Assembly: GCA_003222385.1 (NCBI GenBank)
Contig: QHVV01000112.1
Span: 17,286-73,869 of the forward strand
Source of the DNA: Acidobacteriota bacterium
GTDB taxonomy: Bacteria > Acidobacteriota > Thermoanaerobaculia > UBA5066 > Gp7-AA6
Reading direction: 5' to 3'
Length of the DNA stretch: 56,584 bases
Part shown: positions 26,259 to 36,448 of the stretch, in pieces
How positions within the stretch are numbered: position 1 is the stretch's first letter
Layout: each line of letters opens with the position of its first letter
The notes under the pieces: generated by a model
The model's database searches: none
The model's input: the letters and a program-made list of their open reading frames with translations, nothing else
What the model was told of the DNA's origin: nothing
Program-made: the position numbers and the translations under genes

Positions 26259-27254
26259 CTAGGGGCTCAGGTTCGATGAAGCCAGGTACGCCAGGGCAAA
26301 ACCGATCTGCGCCGCCATCAGAAGCAGGTACATGTGCGTCCAGGCGGGATGGTTCTCGGTCCTCGCGAGCTCGTCCGGATTGCGCAGGAGGAGGCGCGCC
26401 GCATAGAGGCCCCAGCCCGCGAGCCCGACCCCGAGGATCGTGAGGAGCACGCGGTTGCCGGTCAAGAGGAACGCGCCGGGCCGGGCGGGATCGGGAAGAC
26501 CTGCAAGGACCGGCACCAGGAGCCACGGGACGACGAAGAACGGCGCGATCACCCGAGCCGCCGTCGAGACCCCGAAGCGAACCGGCAGCGTCCGGATCCC
26601 GTGCTCGCGGTCTCCCGGCATGTCGGAGAAATCCTTGGTCGACGTCGCGCCCAGGAGGAACAGCGCGAAGACCCCGCCGATCGCCCAGGGCTCGGGCAGA
26701 GCAACCGAAGCGATGAAAGACCACCCGGCGACCTTGAGCAGCCCCCCCCGCGTTACCGCAATCGTGAAATTCGACCAGAACCAGTGCCGTTTCGAGCGCC
26801 CGAACGCCGGAAACGAGTACACGAACGTCGCGAGAGCTCCGATCGAATAGATGAAGAACGCGGCGTGAACGTGCAGAGGAGCGCGCATCCGATCCGCGAA
26901 CGACTCATGCGGGTACGGGACGACCAGCCATGTCGGCACGATGGCGGCGACGTAAAGAAGCGCCGCGACCGCCCAGGCTTTCGGAATCTCGACCTCGCCC
27001 GTGACGAGCGGACGGTCCGGCTTGTTCCGTCGGTCGATCTCGAGGTCCGCGATCTGGTTGACGATGTTCGACGCCGCGTTCATCGCCGAGGCGCACAGGG
27101 ACCCGATCGCGACTGTCAGCAGGATCTGCCAGGTCACGCGCCTCGACACGTCCGGATTGTGTGCGGACCCGAACGCGCATACCGCGCCCGACAGAATCCC
27201 GAGGAGCGGCGGGAAGAGCGTGAAGGGGCGAGCGAGCCGCAGCCAGTGCTTCAT
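26259..27254 (-). CDS. UbiA-family prenyltransferase
   Basis: Polytopic membrane enzyme of 331 residues that joins a prenyl diphosphate to an acceptor ring or lipid. Both magnesium-binding motifs are visible: NQIADLEIDRRNKPDRPLVTG (first Asp-rich loop) and KDFSDMPGDREHGIRTLPVRFG (second). About eight to nine hydrophobic helices follow the family pattern. The start ATG 27254 (MKHWLRLARPFTLF) overlaps the stop of the upstream prenol-kinase fusion as ATGA, implying coupled translation and a shared pathway. The acceptor (quinone precursor, chlorin, glycerol lipid or other) cannot be told from sequence. Confidence 0.93.
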   Translation of the reverse strand: MKHWLRLARPFTLFPPLLGILSGAVCAFGSAHNPDVSRRVTWQILLTVAIGSLCASAMNAASNIVNQIADLEIDRRNKPDRPLVTGEVEIPKAWAVAALLYVAAIVPTWLVVPYPHESFADRMRAPLHVHAAFFIYSIGALATFVYSFPAFGRSKRHWFWSNFTIAVTRGGLLKVAGWSFIASVALPEPWAIGGVFALFLLGATSTKDFSDMPGDREHGIRTLPVRFGVSTAARVIAPFFVVPWLLVPVLAGLPDPARPGAFLLTGNRVLLTILGVGLAGWGLYAARLLLRNPDELARTENHPAWTHMYLLLMAAQIGFALAYLASSNLSP

Positions 27255-28597
27255 CCCGGCTGGACCGGCCACCAGACCGACCCCATCTCGACCGAAAGAG
27301 CGATCTCGAGAGCGATCAACCCGCCTGCGAACGTATTGAAGGCGTTCGCGAACTCGTGGTCGAGACGGAATCCCAGCCGGCGGCCCAGGTCCGTGAGAAC
27401 GCTCTCGGAGAGCGCGCCCAGGAATCCTCCGGCGAGGACCGCGATCACGAGGCCGCGCGGCAGCCAGCCCGCGACCCAGGCGGCGAGCGCGATCGCGACG
27501 GCGCCGGCGAACGCGGCTGCCGTTCCCGCGCGGGAGACCGCGCCGGGCATCCCGGGCGCGAGCGTCTCGAAAGTGAGCGGCGAACGGGGATGGCGACCGA
27601 ACAGCGTTCCGACCTCGGTCCCGAGAGTGTCCGCGAGCGCCGCTCCGAGCGCGCCCGCGAAAGCGGCGGCCGGCAGTCCCAGGACCAGGAACGCGATCGG
27701 CACGAGACAATTGGCAGCGACGTTCGCCGCTCCGCGGCGACCACTGTCGGCTTGCGCCACGCCGGCGTCTCGCTTCTCGCGGTAGCCCCACTTCGTCGCC
27801 GCGGTGGCCGCCAGGAAGAAGGCCCACAGAAGAGCGTAGGCGGGCCACCCGCCGTACGCCATCACGAGAAACCCGGCGACCGCCCCGGCCAGAGCGCCGG
27901 AGCGCGAGACGAGGCCGGTCCCTCCGCTCACGAGAGCCGCCGCGAAGTTCACCGCGAGGGCGACCCCGAGGCGCCCCCACGAGCCGGCGTGAAAGGGAGC
28001 GAGTGGCGCCTCCGGCCAGCGGCCGAGCTGGACGAGAAAGAGAGCGGTGGGAACGGCGGCGACCAGGTTGTCGTCGATCCCCGCCCGGACCGACTCCAGA
28101 AAAGCGTAGACCGCGGCTCCGGCGACGAGCAGCACCGCCGCGGAGAGCTCGAGCGGCCGGGCCGACACGAACCAGAAAACCAGGACGGACGCGGTCGCGC
28201 CCGCCGCCCAGTTCGCGACGAGACCGATCCATCGCTTGGTTCGGTTCCAGGGAAGCGTCGGGCCGTCCAGGAGCTCCCCCGCAATCGCGGCCGCGGGATC
28301 GCCGAAGGCCATCATCGCCCATACCGCCGCGGCCACCGTCAGATAGTGGTCGCGCAGGAGAAGCACCAGTGCGAGCACCATCGCGGCGTACGCCACGATG
28401 CCCGGGTCTCTCGATCTCTTCGCGTCGCGATAGATCCCGCGGCCGAAACGCGGCAGAACGAAGAGGTTGAAGAGGAGAGCGGCGAAGGCGACCGCCGCCG
28501 CCGATTTCCAGTCGAGCCATCGAAACGAGAGCGCGAAGAGGCCGAAGCCCGCGTGGATCGCCTTGCGGCTCCACTCGCCCGCGGTGATCGTCACCAC
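27251..28597 (-). CDS. Fused prenol kinase (VTE5/dolichol-kinase-like) and DUF92 prenyl-phosphate kinase (VTE6-like)
   Basis: A 448-residue membrane protein with two domains. Residues about 1-185 resemble the phytol/dolichol kinase family: RKAIHAGFGLFAL at the N-terminus, a GDPAAAIAGELLDGP motif, then RTKRWIGLVANWAAGATASV. Residues about 210-445 are DUF92, the VTE6 family: NFAAALVSGGTGLVSRSGALAG, GRRGAANVAANCLVPI, AGALGAALADTLGTEVGTLFG, and a GGFLGALSESVLTDLG tail. In plants VTE5 makes phytyl phosphate and VTE6 phytyl diphosphate, the prenyl donor for tocopherol. Here both steps sit in one chain overlapping a UbiA gene. It starts 5 bases before the rfbD stop-side boundary. The domain calls are by motif; the substrate is inferred. 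Confidence 0.83.
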   Translation of the reverse strand: MVTITAGEWSRKAIHAGFGLFALSFRWLDWKSAAAVAFAALLFNLFVLPRFGRGIYRDAKRSRDPGIVAYAAMVLALVLLLRDHYLTVAAAVWAMMAFGDPAAAIAGELLDGPTLPWNRTKRWIGLVANWAAGATASVLVFWFVSARPLELSAAVLLVAGAAVYAFLESVRAGIDDNLVAAVPTALFLVQLGRWPEAPLAPFHAGSWGRLGVALAVNFAAALVSGGTGLVSRSGALAGAVAGFLVMAYGGWPAYALLWAFFLAATAATKWGYREKRDAGVAQADSGRRGAANVAANCLVPIAFLVLGLPAAAFAGALGAALADTLGTEVGTLFGRHPRSPLTFETLAPGMPGAVSRAGTAAAFAGAVAIALAAWVAGWLPRGLVIAVLAGGFLGALSESVLTDLGRRLGFRLDHEFANAFNTFAGGLIALEIALSVEMGSVWWPVQPG

Positions 28598-28601
28598 GGC
28601 G

Positions 28602-29561
28602 TCACGCTTCCGGCCGCGCCCGTCGCGCCATGTACTCGAGAAGCGGCTCGCGGAAGTGCCGGATCGGGCGGTTGGTCAGGGCCTCGTATTTCGAGGTGTC
28701 GAGGACCGAATTGGACGGGCGCGACGCCGGCCGCGCGATCGCCGCCGCCGTTGTCGGGACGACACGGACGTCCCCGTGTCCCGCGAGGGTCAGGATCTGC
28801 CGGGCGAACTCGAACCACGTGACCTCGCCCCGGTTGGCGAAGTGGACGACTCCCGTGACGCCGAGCGTGAGAAGGGCGAGGATCGCTTCGGAGAGATCCG
28901 TCGTCGCGGTCGGTCGGCCTTTTTGATCGTCGACCACCGGCAGCGTCCGCTTCCCCCCCTCGACCTGCTGGAGGATCGCTTCGACGAAGTTCCACCCTCC
29001 CCGGCCGAAGAGCCACGACGCGCGGACGACGAGCGCGGTCGGCGACTGCAGCGCCGCCTCCTCCCCCGCCCGCTTTCCCCGGCCGTAGGCGGAGATCGGC
29101 GCGGTCTCGTCGAGCTCGGTGTAGGGCGCCTGCTTTTCTCCGTCGAAGACGAAGTCGGTCGAGACCTGCACGAGGCGCGCCCCGTGCCGGACGCAAGCCT
29201 CCGCGAGAATCGCGACGCCGTCCGCGTTGACCGCGAAGGCGGCGGCGTCGCTCTCGCACGCGTCCACCCGCGTGAAAGCCGCGCAGTTGATCACGATCTC
29301 TGGCCGGATCTGTCGAAACGCGCGCGCGACCTCTTCGACGTCGGTCACGTCCAGCTCCGCGCGGGGGCGCGGATAAACCTCGTACCCCGCGCCCGCGATC
29401 ACGGGAGTCAGTTCCGAACCGAGCATTCCCGACGCTCCCGTGATCAGGACGCGGAGACGCTCTTCCGCCGTGGGGCGCGGGGAAGCGAGAACTCCCGGCT
29501 GGGGCTCGGCGGAGGCGACGGCGGCTTCCGGAGCGAGTGAGCGACCCGGCTGCGACATCAT
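28602..29561 (-). CDS. rfbD: dTDP-4-dehydrorhamnose reductase
   Basis: Short-chain dehydrogenase of 319 residues that reduces dTDP-4-dehydro-L-rhamnose to dTDP-L-rhamnose. The NAD(P) motif is LRVLITGASGMLGSEL, with the substrate block INCAAFTRVDACESD, catalytic VQVSTDFVFDGEK and YGRGKRAGE (YxxxK), and GNWNF-type segment GRGGWNFVEAIL. It carries an N-terminal extension of about 35 Pro/Ala-rich residues that RfbD enzymes normally lack, so a start further in is possible. It follows rfbB by 10 bases. An rfbC epimerase gene is not present in the cluster. Confidence 0.93.
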   Translation of the reverse strand: MMSQPGRSLAPEAAVASAEPQPGVLASPRPTAEERLRVLITGASGMLGSELTPVIAGAGYEVYPRPRAELDVTDVEEVARAFRQIRPEIVINCAAFTRVDACESDAAAFAVNADGVAILAEACVRHGARLVQVSTDFVFDGEKQAPYTELDETAPISAYGRGKRAGEEAALQSPTALVVRASWLFGRGGWNFVEAILQQVEGGKRTLPVVDDQKGRPTATTDLSEAILALLTLGVTGVVHFANRGEVTWFEFARQILTLAGHGDVRVVPTTAAAIARPASRPSNSVLDTSKYEALTNRPIRHFREPLLEYMARRARPEA

Positions 29562-29571
29562 CGCGGCCGGC

Positions 29572-30615
29572 CTATCCGGGTGGTTTCGCCGTCGAGGAAG
29601 ACGTCGCGAGGCGGTCGCCGTACTGCGTCTTGTAGAACTCCTGGTAGGCGGCGTCCCTCTCCTTGATCGGTCGCCACCAGTCTTCCCGCTCCCCGTACCA
29701 TCGCACGGTTTCCGCGAGTCCCTCGTCGAACGGGGTCACGCTCCGGAAACCCAGGCGGCCGAGCTTGCCGGCGTCGAGTGAATAGCGCCGGTCGTGGCCG
29801 GGCCGGTCGTCCACGAACCGGATGAGGCTCTTCGGCTTCTGGAGGAGCGCGAGGACCTTGTGCGTGATCTCGATGTTCTCCGCCTCGTTTCCCCCCGCGA
29901 TGTTGTAGGTCTCTCCGGGCTCTCCGGCGTCGAGCAGGAAATCGATCGCCGCCGCGTGATCCTTCACGTAGAGCCAGTCGCGCACGTTGCGCCCGTCGCC
30001 GTACAGAGGCAGAGGATGGCCGTCGATCGCGTTCGTCACGAAGAGAGGGATCAACTTCTCCGGATACTGATAGGGCCCGTAATTGTTCGAGGCGCGCGTC
30101 ACCACGACCGGAACGCCGTATGACGCCCAGTACGAATACGCGAGGCGGTCGCCGCCCGCCTTCGAGGCGGCGTACGGGTTGCGGGGATTCAGCGGCGAAT
30201 CTTCGTGGAAAGAACCTTCCGCGATCGTGCCGTAGACCTCGTCGGTCGAGATCTGGATGAACTTCGCAATGCGCCGGCGGCGCGCCTCCTCGAGCAGCAC
30301 GAAGACGCCGCGGACGTCGGTCTCGATGAACGAAGCGTCTCCCAGGAGGGACCGGTCGACGTGCGTTTCCGCGGCGAAATTGACGACCGCGTCGCAGCCG
30401 TCCATGGCAAGGCGAACCATGTCGGGGTCCGCGATGTCCCCCTTGACGAAACGGTAGTTCCGCCGGCCGGCGACGTCGGCCAGGCTCGCCGGATTCGCGG
30501 CGTAGGTGAGCTTGTCGAGGTTGACGACGGTGACCCCGTCGCCGCGCGACTCGAAGAGGCGTCGGACGAAGTTCGACCCGATGAAGCCGCAGCCCCCGGT
30601 GACGAGGACCTTCAC
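29572..30615 (-). CDS. rfbB: dTDP-glucose 4,6-dehydratase
   Basis: Extended SDR enzyme of 347 residues that converts dTDP-glucose to dTDP-4-keto-6-deoxyglucose. It shows VLVTGGCGFIGSNFVRRL (NAD-binding), NFAAETHVDRSL, ISTDEVYG (catalytic Thr-Asp-Glu), YAASKAGGDRLAYSYW (YxxxK) and the substrate segment RASNNYGPYQYPEKLIP. The GTG start at 30615 overlaps the rfbA stop (GTGA), so the two are translationally coupled. The enzyme feeds RfbD two genes down; together they make the activated 6-deoxysugar for cell-surface glycans. Confidence 0.96.
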   Translation of the reverse strand: MKVLVTGGCGFIGSNFVRRLFESRGDGVTVVNLDKLTYAANPASLADVAGRRNYRFVKGDIADPDMVRLAMDGCDAVVNFAAETHVDRSLLGDASFIETDVRGVFVLLEEARRRRIAKFIQISTDEVYGTIAEGSFHEDSPLNPRNPYAASKAGGDRLAYSYWASYGVPVVVTRASNNYGPYQYPEKLIPLFVTNAIDGHPLPLYGDGRNVRDWLYVKDHAAAIDFLLDAGEPGETYNIAGGNEAENIEITHKVLALLQKPKSLIRFVDDRPGHDRRYSLDAGKLGRLGFRSVTPFDEGLAETVRWYGEREDWWRPIKERDAAYQEFYKTQYGDRLATSSSTAKPPG

Positions 30616-31676
30616 AGGATCCCGATCTCGGAGTTGTCGCTGACCAGGAAGCGGTGAACCCGCGGCCGTTCCGCGCCGGGGTGGATCCGGACGTGCTTGC
30701 CGATCAGCGAGTCCGCAATCCGGCCCGGGATCCGTTCGAGCGCCGAGCCTTCGAGGACGATCGAGTTCTCGATTTCGCACCTCTCGATGCGGCAGCCCGG
30801 ACCGATCGACGTGTACGGTCCCACGAAGGCGGCCCGGATCTCGGTCCCGGCCCCGATGATCGCGGGGCCGCGGATGGTGCTCGCATAGATCTGGGCGCCC
30901 GGCTCGATGACGACCTTGCCCTCCACGCGCGAGCCTTCGTCCAGCCCCTCGGCGCCGCTCGCGAGGAACGTATCGAGAATGATCCGGTTCGCCTCCAGCA
31001 TGTCTTCGACTTTGCCGGTGTCCTTCCACCAGCCCGAGACCACGTGGGGATGGACGCTCCTTCCATGGTCGATCAGCCACTGGATGGCATCCGTGATCTC
31101 GAGCTCGTTTCGCGCGCTGGGCCGGATGGACTTGACGGCGTCCCAGATCGTGTCGTCGAACATGTAGACGCCGACGAGAGCCAGGTTCGAGCGCGGCTCC
31201 TTCGGCTTCTCCGTCAGGCGGATCACCGTGCCGTCGGAGAGCTCGGCGACCCCGAACTGCTCGGGGTTCGGAACCTTCGCGAGCAGGATCTGGGAGTTGC
31301 AGCCGATCCTCCGGTACTCCTCGACGAGCGAGGCGATCCCGTCGGCGATCAGGTTGTCACCCAGATACATGACGAACGGTTCCCTTTTGAGGAACGGCTC
31401 CGAAATGAGAACAGCGTGCGCCAGGCCGAGGGGATCGCCCTGCTCGATGTAGGTGAACTCGGCTCCGAACCGGGAGCCGTCGCCGAGCGCCTCCCGGATC
31501 TCGTCTTTCGTCTCGCCGACCACGACCCCGATGCGCCGGATTCCCGCGGCCACGATGGCTTCGACCCCGTAGAAGAGCACCGGCTTGTTCGCGACCGGGA
31601 CGAGCTGCTTCGCCCGGGTGTAGGTGAGCGGACGCAGACGGGTGCCCTTGCCGCCCGACAGGATCAGGCCCTTCAT
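30612..31676 (-). CDS. rfbA: Glucose-1-phosphate thymidylyltransferase (long form)
   Basis: Nucleotidyltransferase of 354 residues making dTDP-glucose from dTTP and glucose-1-phosphate. The N-terminal catalytic domain has MKGLILSGGKGTRLRPLT, KQLVPVANKP and YLGDNLI, with VSGWWKDTGKVEDMLEANRIIL near residue 220. Residues from about 245 are a left-handed beta-helix (GAQIYASTIRGPAIIGAGTEI...SIVLEGSAL), which the short enterobacterial RfbA lacks; this long form is common outside Proteobacteria. It begins the dTDP-sugar genes, 24 bases after lptD. Confidence 0.95.
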   Translation of the reverse strand: MKGLILSGGKGTRLRPLTYTRAKQLVPVANKPVLFYGVEAIVAAGIRRIGVVVGETKDEIREALGDGSRFGAEFTYIEQGDPLGLAHAVLISEPFLKREPFVMYLGDNLIADGIASLVEEYRRIGCNSQILLAKVPNPEQFGVAELSDGTVIRLTEKPKEPRSNLALVGVYMFDDTIWDAVKSIRPSARNELEITDAIQWLIDHGRSVHPHVVSGWWKDTGKVEDMLEANRIILDTFLASGAEGLDEGSRVEGKVVIEPGAQIYASTIRGPAIIGAGTEIRAAFVGPYTSIGPGCRIERCEIENSIVLEGSALERIPGRIADSLIGKHVRIHPGAERPRVHRFLVSDNSEIGIL

Positions 31677-31700
31677 GTGGACAGATGATACCTAGTCGAG

Positions 31701-34007
31701 CTACCGCGTCCCGAAAATCCGGTCGAGCGACCCGTTCATGTCGAGCAGCGTCCCGACGTCCTTCAGGTTCACGACGAGCCGGTAGTCGCGCCGCGTCGTG
31801 GGAGGCAGCCGGAGCTGGCGAACCTCGAGGAAGAGCGCGTAACACGACCCGGTGTAGGACAAGAGCGAGCGGTCCTCCAGCAGGCGGCTCTGCTGCGCGT
31901 CGTAGTTCAACTGCGTATCGATGCGCAAGGCCTTTCCAAGGTCGATCCCGGCGGCGAGACGGATCTGATCGGTCCGCGAAGAAGTCGTTCCGCCGACGGG
32001 AGCGGGTTCGCTTCCGAACCAGGTCGCGTTGACGTAGTTGGTCTTCCAGTTGACCGACGTCGCGACCGAGACGGCCGTGATCCGCGACACGTGGATGTCG
32101 TAAGCGACGCGGCCGTCGAAGCTGAACAGGCTGCCGGGGACGAGCCGGAGGGTCCCTTCGACCGGGCCCGTCTTCTCGACGAACGACTCGAACGAGGACG
32201 CCGTCGACGCGGCAACCTGGGGCAGCCGGAACGCGTGGGTCTGGGCGATCTCGAACGACGCGATCTCGTTGGCTCCGCCGCCGGCCTTCGGATCGGCCGG
32301 GCGCGCCAGCAGCCGGTTCACGATCGCGTAGCGGATCTGGTTCCTGCCGAGAGCCGTGTCCACTTCGTCGTAGACCGGAATCGAGAGCGGATCCCCGACG
32401 TCCGACGCGTAGTCGTAGTCGACGCGCGGCTCGATGACGTGCTTGAAGCGTCCGAACGGGCCGATCGATCCCTCGTAGATGCGGGAGAACGAGGGACCGA
32501 CGAGCGACGCTCCGGCTTCGGCGACCGTCCGCGTCCGGCTCTCGCCCGTGAACGCATTCTGGGCCTCGTTCGTCGACTCGGTGTACTCCGTCCAGCGGCC
32601 CCCGCCTTTCGCGGTCAGTGAGAGCCACGGAACGCTCTTCCATGGAATGGAGATCGTCGGATGGAAGTCCGCGCGCCCGTATTGCCCGTGCATCAGACCC
32701 GGCCCGCGGTCTACGTAGAGCCAGGAGACCGATGACTCGAGAGCGAGGAAGAACGGCGAGTTCCCGAGGCGCGCGGTCCGATGGAAGTACTCGAGCGAGG
32801 GAAGCCGCTCCTGGATGACCTCGGTTCCGAAGAAAGTCTCGCTCCGCTCGACGCGCAGATTGACCGAGTCGTCGCCGAAGTTCTTCGTCAGGAAACCGCG
32901 GGAGAGGGTCTGCCGCGCCGCCGACAGCGCGAAGGCCCGCTCGAAGTCGCGAAGGAATTGCTCATCCGAATACTCGCGCACCGACAGGACTCCGCGAAAT
33001 CCGAACGGGAGGTCGTCGGAGACGTGGTCCAGCCGGGTCTTCCACCGCGTCCTCTCTCGCTTTGCGAACACGCCGGACCGGCCGTCCGCCAGGATGCAGG
33101 GCTGCGTCCCCGTCGGCTCGTCTTCGAACGGCACGCAGACGGTGGAGTCGGGGTCGCGGATCATGTATGCCTGCACGATTCCGGCGGACTCGGGCGTTGG
33201 AGTCCAGCGCAGCTCCTCTCCGAGGCCGAGCGCCCCGTGGGAGTACATGTCGAGCTGCGTCGTCGAGTCCGTCGCGCGCCCCGTGACCCAGTAGTACGAG
33301 AGGCCGAGGTAGGCGCCGCGGGTGCTGTTGAATCCGACGCCCGGGACGAGCAGGCCGGAGGCGCGGTCCTGCTTCGTGGGCCAGACGAGCCAGGGAGTGA
33401 AGAGGACGGGTACCGGCCCCGCGCGAAGGGAGACGTTCCTCATCCGCGCGTAATCGTCCAGGGTCACGTCCGCGGTCGAGAGGTAGAACGACCACTCGGG
33501 GTGCGGCAGATCGCACGAAGTGAAGATGCCTTTCTCGATCCGGTACGTTTCGGGCCCGATCTTGTCGATCGCCTCCGCGACGACGTGGTACGTGGGAGCC
33601 AGATCGGCCGTCGCGTTCTCCAGCCGCCCGGTCTTCTCCTCGACGCGGAAGACGCCGTGGCTGCCGGAGAGCCGCGTCGGCCCCTGGTCGATCACGACGT
33701 GGCCATCGAGCGTCGCGGTCTTCGTGGGAAAGTCGTATCGAGCGCGGTCCGCCGTGATCTTGACGTCCTGGTATTCGATCGTGACCTCGCCCGATCCCTC
33801 CCAGAAAACGTCCTTCTCGTAGTGAGCCGGGTTCTTCGTGGTCAACCGGACTTCCCCGCCCTTTTCCGGCACCCGAAAGCGAATCTGGAACGTCGGTTTG
33901 GTCTTCAAGCGCGACTCGAATGGGTCGCTGGGGCCGAACGGCGTCTGGGCGGCCGCGGGAAGAGCGAGCAAGGAGAGGAGCGCGGCGACCGGAACACGTC
34001 GGCTCAC
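31701..34007 (-). CDS. lptD: LPS-assembly protein LptD
   Basis: Outer-membrane lipopolysaccharide insertase, 768 residues. The signal peptide ends near PAAAQTPFG. Residues about 45-145 form the OstA/LptA-like jellyroll (VTIEYQDVKITADRARYDFPTKTATLDGHV; YRIEKGIFTSCDLPHPEWSFYL). The rest is the beta-barrel LptD domain (RNVSLRAGPVPVLFTPWLVWPT; GLLVPGVGFNSTRGAYLGLSYYW). The conserved T-x-C...W segment is present. The gene starts with GTG 3 bases after the methyltransferase stop and is followed by rfbA, joining lipopolysaccharide export to surface-sugar synthesis. It indicates a didermic envelope with LPS. Confidence 0.93.
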   Translation of the reverse strand: MSRRVPVAALLSLLALPAAAQTPFGPSDPFESRLKTKPTFQIRFRVPEKGGEVRLTTKNPAHYEKDVFWEGSGEVTIEYQDVKITADRARYDFPTKTATLDGHVVIDQGPTRLSGSHGVFRVEEKTGRLENATADLAPTYHVVAEAIDKIGPETYRIEKGIFTSCDLPHPEWSFYLSTADVTLDDYARMRNVSLRAGPVPVLFTPWLVWPTKQDRASGLLVPGVGFNSTRGAYLGLSYYWVTGRATDSTTQLDMYSHGALGLGEELRWTPTPESAGIVQAYMIRDPDSTVCVPFEDEPTGTQPCILADGRSGVFAKRERTRWKTRLDHVSDDLPFGFRGVLSVREYSDEQFLRDFERAFALSAARQTLSRGFLTKNFGDDSVNLRVERSETFFGTEVIQERLPSLEYFHRTARLGNSPFFLALESSVSWLYVDRGPGLMHGQYGRADFHPTISIPWKSVPWLSLTAKGGGRWTEYTESTNEAQNAFTGESRTRTVAEAGASLVGPSFSRIYEGSIGPFGRFKHVIEPRVDYDYASDVGDPLSIPVYDEVDTALGRNQIRYAIVNRLLARPADPKAGGGANEIASFEIAQTHAFRLPQVAASTASSFESFVEKTGPVEGTLRLVPGSLFSFDGRVAYDIHVSRITAVSVATSVNWKTNYVNATWFGSEPAPVGGTTSSRTDQIRLAAGIDLGKALRIDTQLNYDAQQSRLLEDRSLLSYTGSCYALFLEVRQLRLPPTTRRDYRLVVNLKDVGTLLDMNGSLDRIFGTR

Positions 34008-34010
34008 GGT

Positions 34011-35177
34011 CTAGGGGCGGCCGCCGGCGGGTCGGGCCACCACGACGAATTCCGCGACCGAAAGATCGGGAGAGGCTCCGGGATACCCCGAAAGCCGTGC
34101 GAGGAGGCGGGCGCCTTCGGGCGAAGGAGGAAGCGTGACGGTATCGACGGATTCGACGCGGTAGCCGGTCGCCTCGAAGAGATCGCGGACCGCCGATCGC
34201 GTGAAGTGCCGCACGTGGGTTCCGGAGAGAAGGGAGTAAGGGATGTAGTCGAAGCGCCCGGCGAGGAGGTCCGCCACGATCGCCCAGTTCCCCACGTTCG
34301 GAACCGACGCGACCACCACTCCCGGTAGGGAGAGCCAGGGCCGGACGCGGACGAGCGCGTCGGACGGGTCTTCCAGGTGCTCGAGGACGTCGCCGAAGAG
34401 AATCGCGTCGAACTCGCCGGAAAACTCGTCGGGCGCAACCGCCTCCAGCGTCCGGGAGAGGACCCGGTCGTACACCCGAACCGCTTGCGCCGCGTCCTCC
34501 TCGTCCGGCTCGATGCCCACGATCCGCGAGACCCCGCGCCGCCGCAGCGCTTCCGCAGTCGCGCCGCGGGAGCAGCCCACGTCCAGGACCGAACGGGCGC
34601 CGTCGGGAACCTTCGCTGCGAGGTCGTCGCGGGCCTGTGCGTCCATTTCACCGTATCGGTGGAGGTAGGCCCCCGGATCCGCCAGCGCGCGCCCTCCCGC
34701 CCGATGGATCGCGGGAGGCGCGTCTTCGAGCGGCAGGTCCGCGGAGAGCCCGAAAAGCGAGGCCCGACGGACGGCGAAGACCGGCGAGCGCGGCGAGGCG
34801 ACCGGGAAGGAGGACGCCGCGGACGCGGCGCCGGCGTGCGCGGCGGCGGCTTCCAGGAGCCCGGTCGGCGTCGAATACGCGAAGGACGGAGCGTGTCGGA
34901 CCTCCTCCGTCCAGGGCTCGTTCGAGACGGGAAGGACGAGGGCCGCCTCCGGAGAGCGTTCGAGCGTCTCGAGCAGATGTCCGGCGGCCGGCGGGGCGAG
35001 ATACGACTCCGGGTCCGCCCAGACGAGGAGCAGGGGCGAATCTCCTCGCGCGTCCGCGACCGTCGGCTTGCGTCCGCGAACCTCGACGACGTCCCGCGCC
35101 GGCATCTCGCGCACCCACCGGCGCGCGACGCGCCTCGCCCAGGGAGCTTCCGGCCCGAAGCGGGGAACGCCGCCCAA
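34011..35177 (-). CDS. Class I SAM methyltransferase with a glycosyltransferase-like N-terminal region
   Basis: About 388 residues. The C-terminal 220 residues are a SAM-dependent methyltransferase: SVLDVGCSRGATAEALRRRGVSRIVGIEPDEEDA (motif I and acidic loop) and FDAILFGDVLEHLEDPSDALVRVRPWL (motif IV region), with the later segment SVPNVGNWAI typical of enzymes that act on glycan precursors. The first 160 residues (LILGGVPRF; PLLLVWADPESYLAPPAAGHLLETLERSPEAALVLPVSN) look like a degenerate GT2-type nucleotide-sugar region. No ATG is available: a TTG at 35177 is used, but the frame stays open through the thiolase gene. It lies between thiolase and lptD. Confidence 0.8.
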   Translation of the reverse strand: MGGVPRFGPEAPWARRVARRWVREMPARDVVEVRGRKPTVADARGDSPLLLVWADPESYLAPPAAGHLLETLERSPEAALVLPVSNEPWTEEVRHAPSFAYSTPTGLLEAAAAHAGAASAASSFPVASPRSPVFAVRRASLFGLSADLPLEDAPPAIHRAGGRALADPGAYLHRYGEMDAQARDDLAAKVPDGARSVLDVGCSRGATAEALRRRGVSRIVGIEPDEEDAAQAVRVYDRVLSRTLEAVAPDEFSGEFDAILFGDVLEHLEDPSDALVRVRPWLSLPGVVVASVPNVGNWAIVADLLAGRFDYIPYSLLSGTHVRHFTRSAVRDLFEATGYRVESVDTVTLPPSPEGARLLARLSGYPGASPDLSVAEFVVVARPAGGRP

Positions 35178-35197
35178 GATCAGGTCGAACGGTCCCG

Positions 35198-36373
<1,176 letters not shown>

Positions 36374-36448
36374 GAGCGCAGGAATGTTAACCCGCCGCGC
36401 GGAAGCCGACTTCCCGATCGGAGTCGGCGGCTCGGTTACTCTTCCCGG

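Noticed and set aside
27255-28574. Frame extending UbiA upstream over the DUF92 gene
   Set aside because: The frame stays open, but the UbiA family start MKHWLRLARPFTLF fits ATG 27254, and the upstream DNA encodes the prenol kinase in another frame.
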